This document shows positions 22,310-33,264 of a stretch of DNA of 64,000 nt, in pieces. The notes under the pieces were generated by a model. It had not been told where the DNA came from and did not search any database. It saw nothing but the letters and a program-made list of their open reading frames with translations. Positions within the stretch are counted from its first letter, which is position 1. Each line of letters begins with the position of its first letter. The stretch is taken from contig JAJVDF010000044.1 of the NCBI GenBank assembly GCA_022410635.1, positions 2,440,095 through 2,504,094 of the forward strand, in the 5' to 3' direction. A program made the position numbers and the translations under genes. Source of the DNA: Tretioscincus oriximinensis (lineage: Eukaryota > Chordata > Lepidosauria > Squamata > Gymnophthalmidae).

Positions 22310-23036
22310 TGTGGCGACCCCTACCTGAGGGTCCTANGATTAGATGACCCTCACAGTCAGGGGTGCCACAATATCCACCCTGTTGCCCATGCCAGCACCC
22401 ACGACTGCTTGCAGCAACAGTACTATCCTCAGGCCTACACAAGGCCTCAGTGTTTACCTCAGGATGAGGGCTTTATTCACAGCCCCCACCAGTAGCGTGC
22501 TTAATTTTGTGGTTACAGAAGAAAGAGAGAGATGTTTGAAATGAAACAAATAACAAGTTTATTATTTACAAACAAGAAATAGAAGAAAGATTAGAATAAT
22601 AAAGCTTCGGCTTTTATCAAGTAAGCCTGACTCAAGCACACACACACCAAGCAAGTGCAACATTAGTTTCCAGGTACTTAAAGAGACAGGCCCTGTGTCA
22701 CTTCATTTGTTCCAGCCCCAAGTCAAGCCTCAACTTTGACTCCTTCAGGCCTCCATACACTTTCATCCCCTCCCTCTGAGGCAGATCAGAAGCGGACCCC
22801 TCTGTCCACTTGCTACACCACAAATCTCTCTGACAGAAAGGCCTCTAGCCCTGGTCAGCTTCCCTTTTAACCGCTCACCAGCTGGCTATTCGAGCCCCCA
22901 TTGGCTGACTCCTCCAGCCGTGCCCCCTCCCAAACAGGGAACCAGGAAGCCACGCCCCTGCCCAGGCCTGCTCTTCCCCCCTCCCTCTGGGATATCTGCT
23001 AAGTTTATAAAAGAAACACAAACCTCAAAATGGAGG
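22310..23036 (-). mobile_element. Retroviral solo LTR (family L1tr), copy 1, degraded end
   Basis: About 90% similar by eye to 54529-55254. On the minus strand: GC boxes (GGGGCGTGGC), CCAAT, a TATA-like TTAAAAGG, an AATAAA at 22558-22563, and the end CAGGTAGGGGTCGCCACA. The other end (near 23036) is altered, so no target duplication can be fixed. No gag/pol/env nearby. Confidence 0.8.
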
Positions 23037-23355
23037 TGGACTATGTTCTGATTCTCAAGCAATTCTATTGAATTTCATTGCAAATTATATTGCATTTCCA
23101 TTATGGCAGCTTTTCTTCCCCCCTGCATTTTATCCTCACAAGACACTAGTAGGTCGAGGTAAAAGGCAGTAATTTGCCCTAGGCGTATCCAACGAGCATC
23201 CATAGCATGGAAAGTTGAACTTCCATCTACCAGGTCTTGGCGTAGGATAATATCATCAGAGCCACTAAAGCCAAGGCCAAGCGTCAACATTAAACTTTTT
23301 TCACTTCATCCCCAATCCTGAAGAATGAGGTTTAGTGCAGAAAAGAAACTGAGGT

Positions 23356-23358
<3 letters not shown>
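23037..23358. other. Unclassified
   Basis: Nothing recognised. Confidence 0.4.
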
Positions 23359-23447
<89 letters not shown>

Positions 23448-23495
23448 AAGAAGAAGAAGAAGAAGAAGAAGAAGAAGAAGAAGAAGAAGAAGAAG
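23359..23495. repeat. (AAT)n-(AAG)n compound microsatellite
   Basis: About 60 bp of AAT followed by about 75 bp of AAG, ending at the type-B SINE. On the SINE sense strand this is a (CTT)n(ATT)n tail. Confidence 0.95.
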
Positions 23496-23757
23496 AGACG
23501 AATCTAGCATTTATACCCCGCTCTCAGTGTACAGAGTGGCTTACAAGGTTAATTTTTGGCCAAAGGCTTGCATCTGTTATATCTTCCCCACCAGGTTAAT
23601 GGTGGTACTCATTTATCTAATTGAATTGTAAATTGCAAATCTGCTTTCTTTCAAATAGTTGAGTTGGCTAGAGCTGAAGGCCAGTAGAGGTCACTCACCC
23701 CTTTCACGTCTGACACAGAGCCTCGAAACCGAAACTCTCAGTTACAAGTCCAGCTCA
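23496..23757 (-). mobile_element. Type-B SINE, sense -
   Basis: The + strand reads GCATTTATACCCCGCTCTCA, GTGGCTTACAAGG, TCTTCCCCACCAGGTTAATG, TTGAGTTGGCTAGAGCTG and GCCTCGAAACC, the reverse complement of the family body, next to its AAG tail. Confidence 0.82.
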
Positions 23758-24235
23758 TAGTGACTGCGACATTCATGTGAAGTGCTCTGAAATCAAATTC
23801 AGAGGAAAGCAGAGCAAGGCTCAGCTCACAGAGAGTCTGAGGCAAGCTGGTTTTTAACTGCAGATTTCTGTGTATCTTAAAAGAAGGGAAATATCTCAGC
23901 TTTTAAGAGAGATTTGCAAGCTCCAAGAGGGACTCTTTCAGCTTTCTTCATGAACTTGACCCTTTTCCATCTTCAGTTCCTGAGGGAATTCCCTTTATGA
24001 ACTCCTTTCATTCTATTCCTGAGTGAAAGTAAGGGAGGAAATGATATTTTAGCAAGGCAGGGAGAACCAGAGCAGGGGTGGACGTACATACAATGGGTGC
24101 TCTGAAGGGGAAGGAATATTATTTTAGTAATTACTTTTCCTTGAATCTGACAGGATATGAGATAGGGAAACCCCTTCTCTTCAAAGAATGGACCTGGCTG
24201 AGAGGGAAGTGATGCAATGGCTGTAGGACATGGGC
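23758..24235. other. Unclassified
   Basis: Nothing recognised. Confidence 0.4.
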
Positions 24236-24600
24236 AGGAAAGAAAGAAAAAAAGAAAGAAAATTAATTTATGTACGAGTGGGTATATTAAAAAAAAAAGG
24301 AAGAGCAAGTTTATGTCTGAGGGAGGTATATAAAATAGAAGGAAGGAAAGAGAAAAAAACATTTAATTTGTGGGGGGGTATGGACAAAAGAGAAGGAAGA
24401 AAAGAAGGAAAGAAAGAAGGAAAAAAGGAAGGAAGATTTAGTCTATACCTGGAGGTATATAAACAAGAAGGAAGGAAAGAGAAAAAGGAAAAGAAAAAGA
24501 GAAAAACATTTAATATGTGTGAGGATATGGAAAAAAGAGACAGAAGGAGGGAAGGAGGGAAGGAAGGAAGAAAGGATGGAAGGAAGATTTTATCTAGGTA
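24236..24600. repeat. Purine-rich minisatellite with higher-order structure
   Basis: GGAA/GAAA tracts alternate with a T-containing core: TTATGTACGAGTGGGTATAT (24267), TTATGTCTGAGGGAGGTATA (24310), AATTTGTGGGGGGGTATGG (24365), AGTCTATACCTGGAGGTATA (24440), AATATGTGTGAGGATATGG (24511). The units AGAAGGAAGGAAAGAGAAAA and ACATTTAAT recur about 130 bp apart. Continuous frames of K/E/R/G are artefacts. Confidence 0.8.
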
Positions 24601-25107
24601 AAGGTGGGTGTGCATATGCCTGCACTAGTGTGCCTGTGTCTACACCTTTTTGGGATCTTGTAAAGTGCAAGAACCACNTGTTCTATTGCTTCAGCAAAGG
24701 CTGTCGGCCTCCAGAGCCCCACCCTTGAAAAGTCAGAAGCAACTGAGCTGCCGGCTGTCAGTTGATGGTCATAGGAAAAATCCACAAGCTCACTAACCTT
24801 TCAGACCTGCAGGAAAATTCCTTCCATCACTTATTCTGACATCAGCAACACTCTAAACCCCAAAGTGCAATCTGTCATCGGTGGCTCCATTATAGCCGCC
24901 TCTTTCATAACCACCTGTGATTCCTTGCAGTCCTTTCAGAAGAGGTTGTTGAAAACAAATGACTTTATCCTTTGCTCAGTGGCCAACCACATAGCAACTC
25001 CACTGCTAAAACTATTGCATTTGTGAGGTCAGAGTTTTGATATAGTACAAGTGGAAGGGTAAACAAATGCTATTTTGTAATTGTACCTGATGTGCCAGAT
25101 GTTATCT
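24601..25107. other. Unclassified
   Basis: 24715-24775 reads CAGAGCCCCACCCTTGAAAA.. with no family assignment. One N. Confidence 0.35.
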
Positions 25108-25180
25108 TAGGCCCTGTCCACACTTAGTCTTATTCCGGGCTATATCAGCTTGGATAGTGTAGATTATGGCAGGTTTTACT
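25108..25180. mobile_element. F2 MITE left arm only
   Basis: TAGGCCCTGTCCACACTTAG, TCTTATTCCGGGCTATATCA and TATGGCAGG. No right arm. Confidence 0.6.
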
Positions 25181-25209
25181 CTTTTACATATACTGGATCA
25201 AAACACTGA

Positions 25210-25275
25210 CCACTTGAATGAAATAGACTCTGGCCCAATTCAGCAGTCCTCCTCTTAAGCTCTTATGTTCCTATT
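25210..25275 (+). mobile_element. CR1 3' tail fragment
   Basis: CTGGCCCAATTCAGCAGTCC..CTTATGTTCCTA, the last 60 or so nt of a CR1 copy, abutting an F1 MITE. Confidence 0.6.
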
Positions 25276-25475
25276 TAGGCTGACCAGATGACCTTTTGGG
25301 GGAGGGGTTGAAAAGCCATTTTTGGGGTGCCTCTCGTTTTTTTTCTGAGGGAAAAAAATTAAAAAACTATTTTGAAAAAAAANCTTTTTTTGAAAACATT
25401 TTCCTCAAAAAAACTGGGAGGCACCTCAACACTGGGTTTTCAAGCCCCCCTAAAAGGGGACATCTGGTCAGCCTA
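25276..25475. mobile_element. F1 foldback MITE, copy 7
   Basis: TTAGGCTGACCAGATGACC..GGGACATCTGGTCAGCCTA, with an N at the centre (25383). TA borders. Confidence 0.85.
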
Positions 25476-26682
25476 CTATGATTTGAGAAATACGCTGACC
25501 CATAATGGACATGTATACATTGTCCCTGTTGACCAGAGAGTTCTGCTTCATAAAATCAAAACAAAATANGCTATACAATCTAATCCAGAATTGTATTTGA
25601 ACGGCTAACCTGTGATTTTCTAAATTCAGTTGAATTACAGCTATATTTCGCCTTTTGATGTGGTAGCTGGACTTGATGGGAATTGTCCATTAAGCAGACC
25701 TGTGTTGTGGATGTATGACATCCCTGTAAAGCCATTTACTTTACACCCCCTCTTCCCTCCACTAAACCTCAGCATTTGTTTAGAAGCCACCAACTATAAA
25801 TTTCTCATATGAAATGCCTTTTTAGAAAAAAGTTAAGAAGGACATGGAGCCATGTGGAATGATCAAGCGGCAACATAAAGCTGAATGAATAACAACATGG
25901 CACACTAAACTGAATCTGGTTCCAAAGAATTCTGAATTCAGTGCCATCTCAAGGTGGAGTGGTGAACAAATAGTATCATGCGAACTACTTTATTGCCAGA
26001 ACACTAATCTACTTCCGGTTTTATAATGATAAAAGCAATAAAAAATATTCATATCTTTTTACTACTAGCTATAAATTTGTTGCCCTATGCAACTGCACAT
26101 GTTGCACATGCCCAAATATGACATGTGAGCAACACCTAGAAAGTCCAGGGTGACTCATTGTTGGTTGTGGCCAATGGGATGGCAATAACTCTATTAGTGC
26201 TTCTTCAGTCAAAACTATCACAGTCATTCTTACTGGTTGTTCATCTCACAAATACATGGGAATCGACCAGATAGTCTCAGCAAAGATCTAGTTTGTCGGT
26301 ACACCCTACATTGTGTGAGAGAAGATGACATTACACAACTGGCTCAGCAATTAAAATTTCCACAAATGTGTTCCTTGTGCCACAACAGTAGTAAAGAAAG
26401 TCATACAATAATAATAAGTAATCTGAGCTGCTGTGTTACTTTCTGAAGGTCGCTCAAAGGGACTTATTCAATGTCTTGTTTGCTAATAGGGTATATTTAC
26501 AGTCCGGTGTAGACTCAACATGCTGGGGTTATTGTGTTTTGGGCAATGTCTTAACAAGAATAAAAATGTGTTTGTTATCTCCTTGAAGTTCCATATAACT
26601 GTGAGAAGAATGTTTAAAAACACTCTGCACTGTTTTCATCAGGGTTATGTTCCTGATACATATACACCACCTTTTTGGTGAC
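25476..26682. other. Unclassified intergenic DNA
   Basis: 26035-26120 repeats part of 5190-5300 (ACTACTAGCTATA.. GTTGCACATGCC). No gene. Confidence 0.4.
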
Positions 26683-26866
26683 TATGGCCCTGTCCCCACT
26701 GAGCCTTATTCTGGGCTGTATCTCGAAATAGCAGCTTGCCAGCTACATGTTTGTGTAGTCTATGACAGGTCCTGAATGGAGCCTGCCATAGGCTACACTG
26801 GCATGTGGATGGCCAAGCTCTGATCAGAGATACAGTCCATAATAAGGCTCAGTGAGGCCAAGACCT
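26683..26866. mobile_element. F2 foldback MITE, best copy
   Basis: Arms of about 80 bp: TGGCCCTGTCCCCACTGAGC, CTTATTCTGGGCTGTATCTC, GTGTAGTCTATGACAGG, answered by CCTGCCATAGGCTACACTGG, GAGATACAGTCCATAATAAG and GCTCAGTGAGGCCAAGACC. TA at both borders. Confidence 0.8.
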
Positions 26867-27949
26867 ATGTATTAAATAATATAATTTATTTAATGTACAT
26901 ATATCCCTTCCCAGAAGTGTTACTTCAGGTCAAAATGGAATTAGTCATGCTACTCCGTTGAGTAGCAAAGAACTAAAGTAATTTGTTGTATTTAAAAACA
27001 CGAATTTATTCATTTCAAGTCAAGACACATGTAGTGTCTCAGTTATTGATTAATAGGAGAGCCATGGTGCTATTCTAACCCTTATCCTGTATGACTTACC
27101 ACATCTGATACGTGTATGACATGCTGAATTGGGGAAATCAAGCAGAGGGTAAAAACTGGAGAAATATTGCATAGATAGAAGCAAGTTAGTTAAGACAGGA
27201 CAAAAAAGTGTATTTAGATTCACTTGAATATAGCCTGTTTTGTCAGCATTAACCTCATATAGAATAAGTATAAATTAGAGTGGGGGACTGAAGTTCCTGT
27301 TCAAATGAAGTTAAATACATTTAGTTAAATATATTACACACATTTTAGTTAAATAGCTGTACAAAAATTTGAGTCCCATTCCCAGCTGTTTTGAAGTGTT
27401 GATTTGATTTTTATTGTTAATATAAATGGTTGAGTTCATTCCCTAATGTGTCATTCCTGCTGCCACCATTCTACAATGGTGGCTGAGGTTACAATCACAT
27501 GGGTGCAGCAATGTCCATTCATCTTGCCCCCTCTTTGACCATATGAGTGCAGCCTTTGTTACACAATCCTGGATTCCGCCATAGTTTTGGGTCTCGCAGT
27601 AGCTAACCTTGCTATTGCCACTATCAAGCATTTGCAGAGTAATTTTAAAAAAGTCAAAAGGCTAAGACATCTCCCCCTTGGAAATAGTTGAAATCCCTTA
27701 TTTTTTAATTTCTCAAATTGTTGAATTCCTCATATTTTTGTTGACCCCAAAAGTTTGATTTCTGTCCATTTGCTTTATTTGCTTAAAGATAGGATCTTTC
27801 GGACAATGAATGTTACTATGGTGTCTCCTTTGTCCAAAGTGCAATCAGCAACACAAGGGACAAAGACCAATGTTGGGAATTTTCCAATGCAGAAGTCTTG
27901 CTCTTTTTGGCAACTGGAGACTTCGTCGTGTGCAAAGTGCAAGAGGAAA
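26867..27949. other. Unclassified AT-rich intergenic DNA
   Basis: No gene or repeat recognised. Confidence 0.4.
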
Positions 27950-28125
27950 TTTTGTGACATCACTTCCGGAGCAAGACCAGAAGTGACGTTATCTGGGTGT
28001 CATACCCGGAAGCAGAAACCGGAGAAGTGACATTTGTGATGTCACTTCTAGCCACAGGGTGTCCTTTCTGGAAGCAGAAAGGGAAGTGATATCATAATGA
28101 TACCACTTCCAGCTCTGGTGTATTT
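27950..28125. repeat. Cluster of inverted GGAAGTGAY-type motifs
   Basis: GTGACATCACTTCCGG, CCAGAAGTGACGTTATCTGG, GGAGAAGTGACATTTGTGAT..GTCACTTCTAG and GGAAGTGATATCAT..ATGATACCACTTCC occur within 160 bp. Same motif as the palindrome at 40919-40949. Confidence 0.75.
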
Positions 28126-29110
28126 CTTGTACCTTCCCATATGAAAATCCATACTTCGTACGAGAATGTAAATTATCACAAAACCACGAGATTCTCATAT
28201 GACTCCCAACATTGCATTACACTTCTCCAAACTCTTAAAGCATTTTAAAAGCACAAGGGAGGAAATTGGCTAAATAGCAGTTTATTGTAAATTTTGAAAC
28301 AAAGCAGTTAGTCTGGAACAAATCAATCCAGGCAGCACTTTATTCCAGAATATCCAAGCATATTGGAATAATTTCGCAAGGGAGTCTCATGGCACCTTAG
28401 GGTAAGAAGAAAAAGGCAGGCACCCCACGGTTGCCACCCAGGCACCTGAACAGCAACNAATCATTGCATAATCCGTAATAGTGCATCACATCACGAGTCT
28501 TAGCCGTTCTGTGGATGCAACCATTAGGTTTATCTTGCTCTATGGATTTTGATACCATTGCTTTGTTCTGTTTTGCTGACCCTGCTAAGATTCCCATTCT
28601 ATTTCCTGGTAACTCTTCTTCTGGTGAAAAGATCAGCATCGTCTGCTTCTCAGGCAGAGACTCCAGTTTTGTTTTCTAGTAACATGTTGCCTCAAGATAA
28701 TCTACAACCTCACGGTGTTTGTAAAAACTGCACTTGACAAGACTTGCTCCTGGACGGGCTTCGTACAATTTTTGTTGTTGAGGAAACCAATACAATCCTG
28801 TTTTGGCGGCAACATTCAGAAAAGACTTCCGGTTTGCAGCCAGTTCACCTTCATTTTCTTGCTTTGGTGTGCTGCCTACGACNGTATTTATTTTATTTAT
28901 TTATGTAAGAATCTATATCCTAGGCGACAATAATAAAATATAAAACATATAAAATGCTCTTAAAACACCTTTAAAACATGACCCATAACACAAAAGCAAA
29001 CAAAACATACACTCCCTCTGCTTCCAAGAATGAAATTACAAACTCCAGTACACTTTGGAAGCAGAGCAAGAGTAGAATAGAAAGATTATCTCTGGCAGTA
29101 TTTATTTGNA
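28126..29110. other. Intergenic DNA with A/T-rich LINE-like fragment
   Basis: 28885-29010 (TATTTATTTTATTTATTTAT.. TAAAACACCTTTAAAACATG) looks like a reversed LINE/SINE tail. 28380-28400 carries an R6-like GGAGTCTCATGGCACCTTA. No gene. Confidence 0.4.
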
Positions 29111-29355
29111 TGCTAGCATAATAATGCAAAGGGCTCTAGCCCCTCCATTCCCTTGGTCTCTTTCACTTGCTTCTTTCTTTCCACCTATTCCCTTCTGTCT
29201 TTCCTCCCTCTGCCTCCTTCTGTATTTTCATCCCTTCCCTTCTGGAGATTTACAAAGTTCCAAGCCCTGTCATTGGTCTCTGGAGGCTGATTAAGTTCCA
29301 AGCTCTGCCATTGGAAAGTTGGATTCTTCGGTACACATTTTATTCTATGTACAGA
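29111..29355 (-). mobile_element. Helitron-like non-autonomous element
   Basis: On the minus strand the 5' end reads A|TCTGTACATAGAATAAAATG, with TC start after A. The internal body matches two other copies (CCTCCAGAGACCAATGACAG-type segment, purine tract). The 3' end may be CTAG at 29111-29114 preceded, 14 nt away, by a GGGCTAGAGCCC hairpin. The base after CTAG is C, not the expected T. Confidence 0.45.
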
Positions 29356-29359
29356 TGTA

Positions 29360-29480
29360 CATATCTGAATCCTGCATCGAGCAGGGGGTTGGACCCAATG
29401 ACCCTGGAGGTCCCTTCCAACTCTATGATTCTAGGATTCTATGATTCTAGGATTCTAGGATTCTAGGATTCTATGATTCA
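29360..29480 (+). mobile_element. CR1 3' end with (ATTCTATG/ATTCTAGG)n tail
   Basis: GAGCAGGGGGTTGGACCCAA, TGACCCTGGAGGTCCCTTCC, then about eight octamers ATTCTATG/ATTCTAGG. Canonical CR1 3' terminus. Confidence 0.9.
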
Positions 29481-29544
29481 TATTGATACAGCCTCAGAGA
29501 CCCATCATATTTACAAGTTGAACACTGGATGGTAGTGAAGGAAT

Positions 29545-29798
29545 AGAGAGAGACCCATGCCTTTAAATAGTTCACGGGAAATGGCCAGATGACCACTTTT
29601 AGGGGGGATTGAAAACCCGGTTTTGGGGTGCCTCTGGGCTTTTACTTAGGAAAAANNNTTTNAAAAAAATCTTTTTTTGAAAAAAAAAATCCTCAGCAAA
29701 AAACAGGAGGCACCCCAAAACCGGGTTTTCACCCCCCCAAAATGGGGTCATCTGGTCATTTCCCAGGAACTATTTAAAGGGGTCATCTGGTCAGCCTA
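29545..29798. mobile_element. F1 MITE, copy 8, nested double palindrome
   Basis: Inner arms CTTTAAATAGTTCACGGGAA..ATGGCCAGATGACC and GGTCATCTGGTCATTTCCCA..GGAACTATTTAAAG are reverse complements. Outside the right inner arm a second terminal GGGGTCATCTGGTCAGCCTA follows, and a decayed counterpart (AGACCCATGCCTTTAAATAG) precedes the left one. Ns at 29656-29658 and 29662. Confidence 0.75.
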
Positions 29799-30829
29799 CC
29801 GGGAAAGTATATTCCTGAAAATAACGTACATTCTGATTTCTAAACTTAGGCCATTCCTAAAGGAACGGTTCCCTGTTGGAGCTGTCCAGGGTTGTTTCCC
29901 TATTACAATCTTCTCCACTCACCCCCAATTTTCTCTGCTGCTTCTTGTTCCTCCATAACATTCCCTAGTAACCTTGCGATATCACATGTCCCATAAGTCA
30001 TTGCTGCGCTTATTTTATTACAGTTCCCAGCATGCTCAGTGAGCTGAAAGCCAATTACNTTTTTACAGCTAGCCTGAATGTACCACTACTGAACGTCCCC
30101 ATTTAAATGTGTCTTGCCTTTAAAGGATGTCCGCTGCTGAATCGAGAAAAAAGAGCTAACAGAAAAATAAGGACCACAAGCCTTTTTAGTGAGTGGATCG
30201 CGGAAATGCCGTGTCGCTGCTAATTTGCTAAATGCCCATAATGGGGACGCAGGCCAACTGTCCATACAACTGCTTAATGTTGGTTTATCTGCATCCATAA
30301 ATGTTAATAGGCTTCCTCTGAAACCCAGAATTTTTTTCCAGAAATGAATTGTAAATGGCAGATCAACTGGCACGACGTGAGATTTCATTCATACCCTTGG
30401 CAGCTTTTGCTTTCTCCAGTTCTGCAGCTTTAGTGATGAAATTGCAGCTGGTTAGCAATGGAAATGTTTCCGACACATTCTGAGTGCCAGCGCTATTTGT
30501 AAATGCCACAAGTGACTCGGGATCAAGTTGTGCTGAAAGTTCAACCCCACTTCCCAGTTTGTCTGGATCGGCCACTTCAGGCTAACAGACCAGTTCTTTT
30601 GCATTGCACACATTATATGCCCTTTGTTCTTCTGTAGGGCAAGGACTTTCCCCTTGGGCTCCACACCACAAACAGATGCGTGGAGAAAGACTGTTCCGCT
30701 TGCCAGTGCAATAGTTGAGCAGCCATGTTGTTTAGCAACCTGCTTGTGAGTGTATCACACTTATACCTAAGCAGCTGCGCCGGTTACCAGTTAGCTACTG
30801 GGCTAGATTCAAGGTTTTATCTTTGATTG
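29799..30829. other. Intergenic DNA, part possibly conserved
   Basis: 30170-30560 is complex, repeat-free and without coding signal (minus-strand ORFs here lack splice or homology support). It is a candidate conserved non-coding element. Confidence 0.35.
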
Positions 30830-30972
30830 AGAAGAAGAAGAAGAAGAAGAAGAAGAAGAAGAAGAAGAAGAAGAAGAAGAAGAAGAAGAAGAAGAAGAAG
30901 AAGAAGAAGAAGAAGAAGAAGAAGAAGAAGAAGAAGAAGAAGAAGAAGAAGAAGAAGAAGAAAAGGAGAAGA
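30830..30972. repeat. (AAG)n microsatellite, expanded SINE tail
   Basis: About 130 bp pure AAG, ending at the reversed type-B SINE. Confidence 0.95.
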
Positions 30973-31220
30973 ATAATTGAATTTTTATACCTCAGCTTTC
31001 TGACTCAATGGGACTCAGCTTAGAAGCTATTTTTTACCAGAAGACTTACATCTATCTTCACCCACCACATTGTGGTGGTGCCTATTAATCTATTTGCAAT
31101 TACTTGCTTTTGAGATGCTAGGTTGACTGAAACTGAGGCCAGTAGAAGGTACTGGCTCCACCCCATGGCAGACACACAAGGCTGCGAACTCCGATTGAAA
31201 GGCTGTGCCTCTAACAACTA
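30973..31220 (-). mobile_element. Type-B SINE, sense -
   Basis: The + strand: AATTGAATTTTTATACCTCA, CACATTGTGGTGGTGCCTAT, CTAGGTTGACTGAAACTGAG and AACTCCGATTG. More diverged subtype shared with 52420-52706. Confidence 0.8.
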
Positions 31221-32144
31221 CGGCCAGATAAAGCCTTAACAACTTGGGATCTTAAACTGTCTCCCTTGTTTCAGACCTGGATGGCATTAAAATTGTCAAA
31301 TCCTATACTAAGTGCCACAAATTACTGAATGGCAGCTATTAGCTCCCTGCAGTGTGTTTACAATAAATACAATTGGAGTTCTCTTTCNTCTAAGATATCA
31401 TGGTGCACCCACCGTTACGCCTTTTAGACACCCATAGGAGGCCCCCCTCTCCATTCGAGTCTCCCAAGTGTGACTATGAGCCCATCTATAAGGCTGCAAA
31501 ACCTAGGATTATTCTGCTGCTAGGCCAATTTGCAAACAAATCTAATTCAAGGTATAAATTTTACCTTATTAGGCTCTAAATAACTAGGGCCTCAAATATC
31601 TCTTGGAAAGCCTTCTCCCATATCAACTTGCCCAAGGCTTAAGATCTGCAGAGGGCCCCCTCCTGGTTGTACCACCTTTCCCATCAGCAATGGGAGTGGG
31701 AACCCCATTGCTGATGCAGAGATTTCTCTATGGTGGCCTCCATACTTTAGAATAGTCTCCACCTTGATGTTGTCAATCATCTACTCTGCATTAATTATTA
31801 ATTCTTCATTTTATTTAATAAATTAAAACTTCTTCAGGATTGTNGGATAGCACATGCATACTGTAGTCTATTTGATGCAAAATCCCCTTTACATCACAAC
31901 ATAAGGTATCTCTACCTGCTGAAATGGAATCCTGTAGTTCCCTGATGACATAGTAAGCAAGACATTTTTGTTGAGGCATCTGTTTTTTTGGCCTGATTTG
32001 ATCCAGGTGGTGACAAGACCTATACAAATTGCCTCATTTGTTAAGTTGTTGGACTATGTATGGATTATGCACTGTCTCCCAAAGCCTCTTGTTGCCATAA
32101 TCATTTATGAATTATACCTTAAATAGCAGAATTTGCCTATTGCG
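31221..32144. other. Unclassified, includes a hairpin-bearing repeat-like stretch
   Basis: 31680-31715 has CAGCAATGGGAGTGGGAACC followed by CCATTGCTG, a hairpin. The surrounding 31590-31790 is probably an old repeat. No gene. Confidence 0.4.
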
Positions 32145-32386
32145 TCTTTCCTTCTCACTCCTTCTGTCTTTTCTTCTTCTTTTATTTTCTCCATTCTATC
32201 CTTCTTCCTTTCCTGCTTTCCTCCTCATCTTCCTCTCTTATCCTTCTTCCTTCCTTCCTTTCTTTCTTCCTCCTCCTCCCTTCATTCGTTCCTCTCTGGA
32301 GGTTGGCAAAAGTTCCGAGCCCTGTCATTGGTCATTATACCTTGGAAAGTTGGAGTCCTTGATATCCGTTTTATTATCGGTACAGA
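32145..32386 (-). mobile_element. Helitron-like non-autonomous element
   Basis: On the minus strand the 5' end is A|TCTGTACCGATAATAAAACG. The body contains CCAAGGTATAATGACCAATG, CAGGGCTCGGAACTTTTGCC and a purine (GGAA)n tract (pyrimidine on +, 32145-32290). Shares the body with 29111-29355 and 38570. 3' end not found. Confidence 0.5.
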
Positions 32387-32874
32387 TTACTCCTCATTAC
32401 TCCTGTACAAAGGGGTTTAGTTCAACATTCTCTTAGGAGAACTGTTGAAAGTTGTTATTCTCATGCCCTATTGCTGCATCACCTGTTTGAATTCTACACA
32501 TTATTCTCTTGACGTTTCGTAACTCACAACAGGAAAGAAGATTTTGTTTCCCTCAACTGGTACCTTGAAATGTGACTATTTTAGATTGTCCTTGGGGATA
32601 CATTCCTGCACTTCAATAAAACCACAGTCACATTGGCGTGAAAAGAGTACCGGAAAGTAAAGAGAAGAAGTAACCTAAGATTTTAGCCTGCTTACTAAAT
32701 ATAATAACAGAGCTTTTTATTGTTAAGGCTGTGCCTGTTCATAGAAAACCAAGGNAGCAAATTAATATGGCAGAATTGGAAATAATGACCCATTGCCCCA
32801 AATACTGCCCCAAACAATAAAGCATAGAATGCCAGGAAATATTGGGCAGGAAGTTAAACCCAGGAAGGTCACCG
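32387..32874. other. Unclassified
   Basis: Nothing recognised. One N. Confidence 0.4.
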
Positions 32875-33035
32875 CCACACAAGGTTTACGTACCGTGTTG
32901 GTGGAGACATCACAAAGACTTTGCCCTACGTGCTAACAGAGCTTTAGTAATGACATCGGAAAAAAGGCTCCTTTGCCTCAAAATATCCTACAGCTGATCC
33001 TTTGCGAAATCACCATGCTTGCCACTGGGGAGGCA
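32875..33035 (-). repeat. Dispersed repeat R5, copy 2
   Basis: Reverse-complement match of 14685-14835 (TGCTAACAGAGCTTTAGTAA, GAAATCACCATGCTTGCCAC). Confidence 0.65.
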
Positions 33036-33069
33036 AGAAGCCTTTCTATGNGTATCCATTGTTAGCGGG

Positions 33070-33175
33070 ATTTTCCAGGATACTGTGAGAAGGCATTAAC
33101 ATGGGACAACGCAGAATTGCTAGCTGAGCATGCTCAGTATTTACTTCCTGGTTAGCAGTTGCAAGCTAAGCATAC
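33070..33175 (+). repeat. Dispersed repeat R4, best copy
   Basis: GGATTTTCCAGGATACTGTG, ACATGGGACAACGCAGAATT, GCTGAGCATGCTCAGTATTT, ACTTCCTGGTTAGC. Related copies at 14262(-), 19700(-), 34545(+) and 56205(+). Confidence 0.6.
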
Positions 33176-33264
33176 TAGGTAGTTACTTCCTGATTAGTTG
33201 TCTTGCCAGTTCCATGTGGATTTACAGATACGTGTAATGGCTACATTATGCAATTCTTTTCCAC

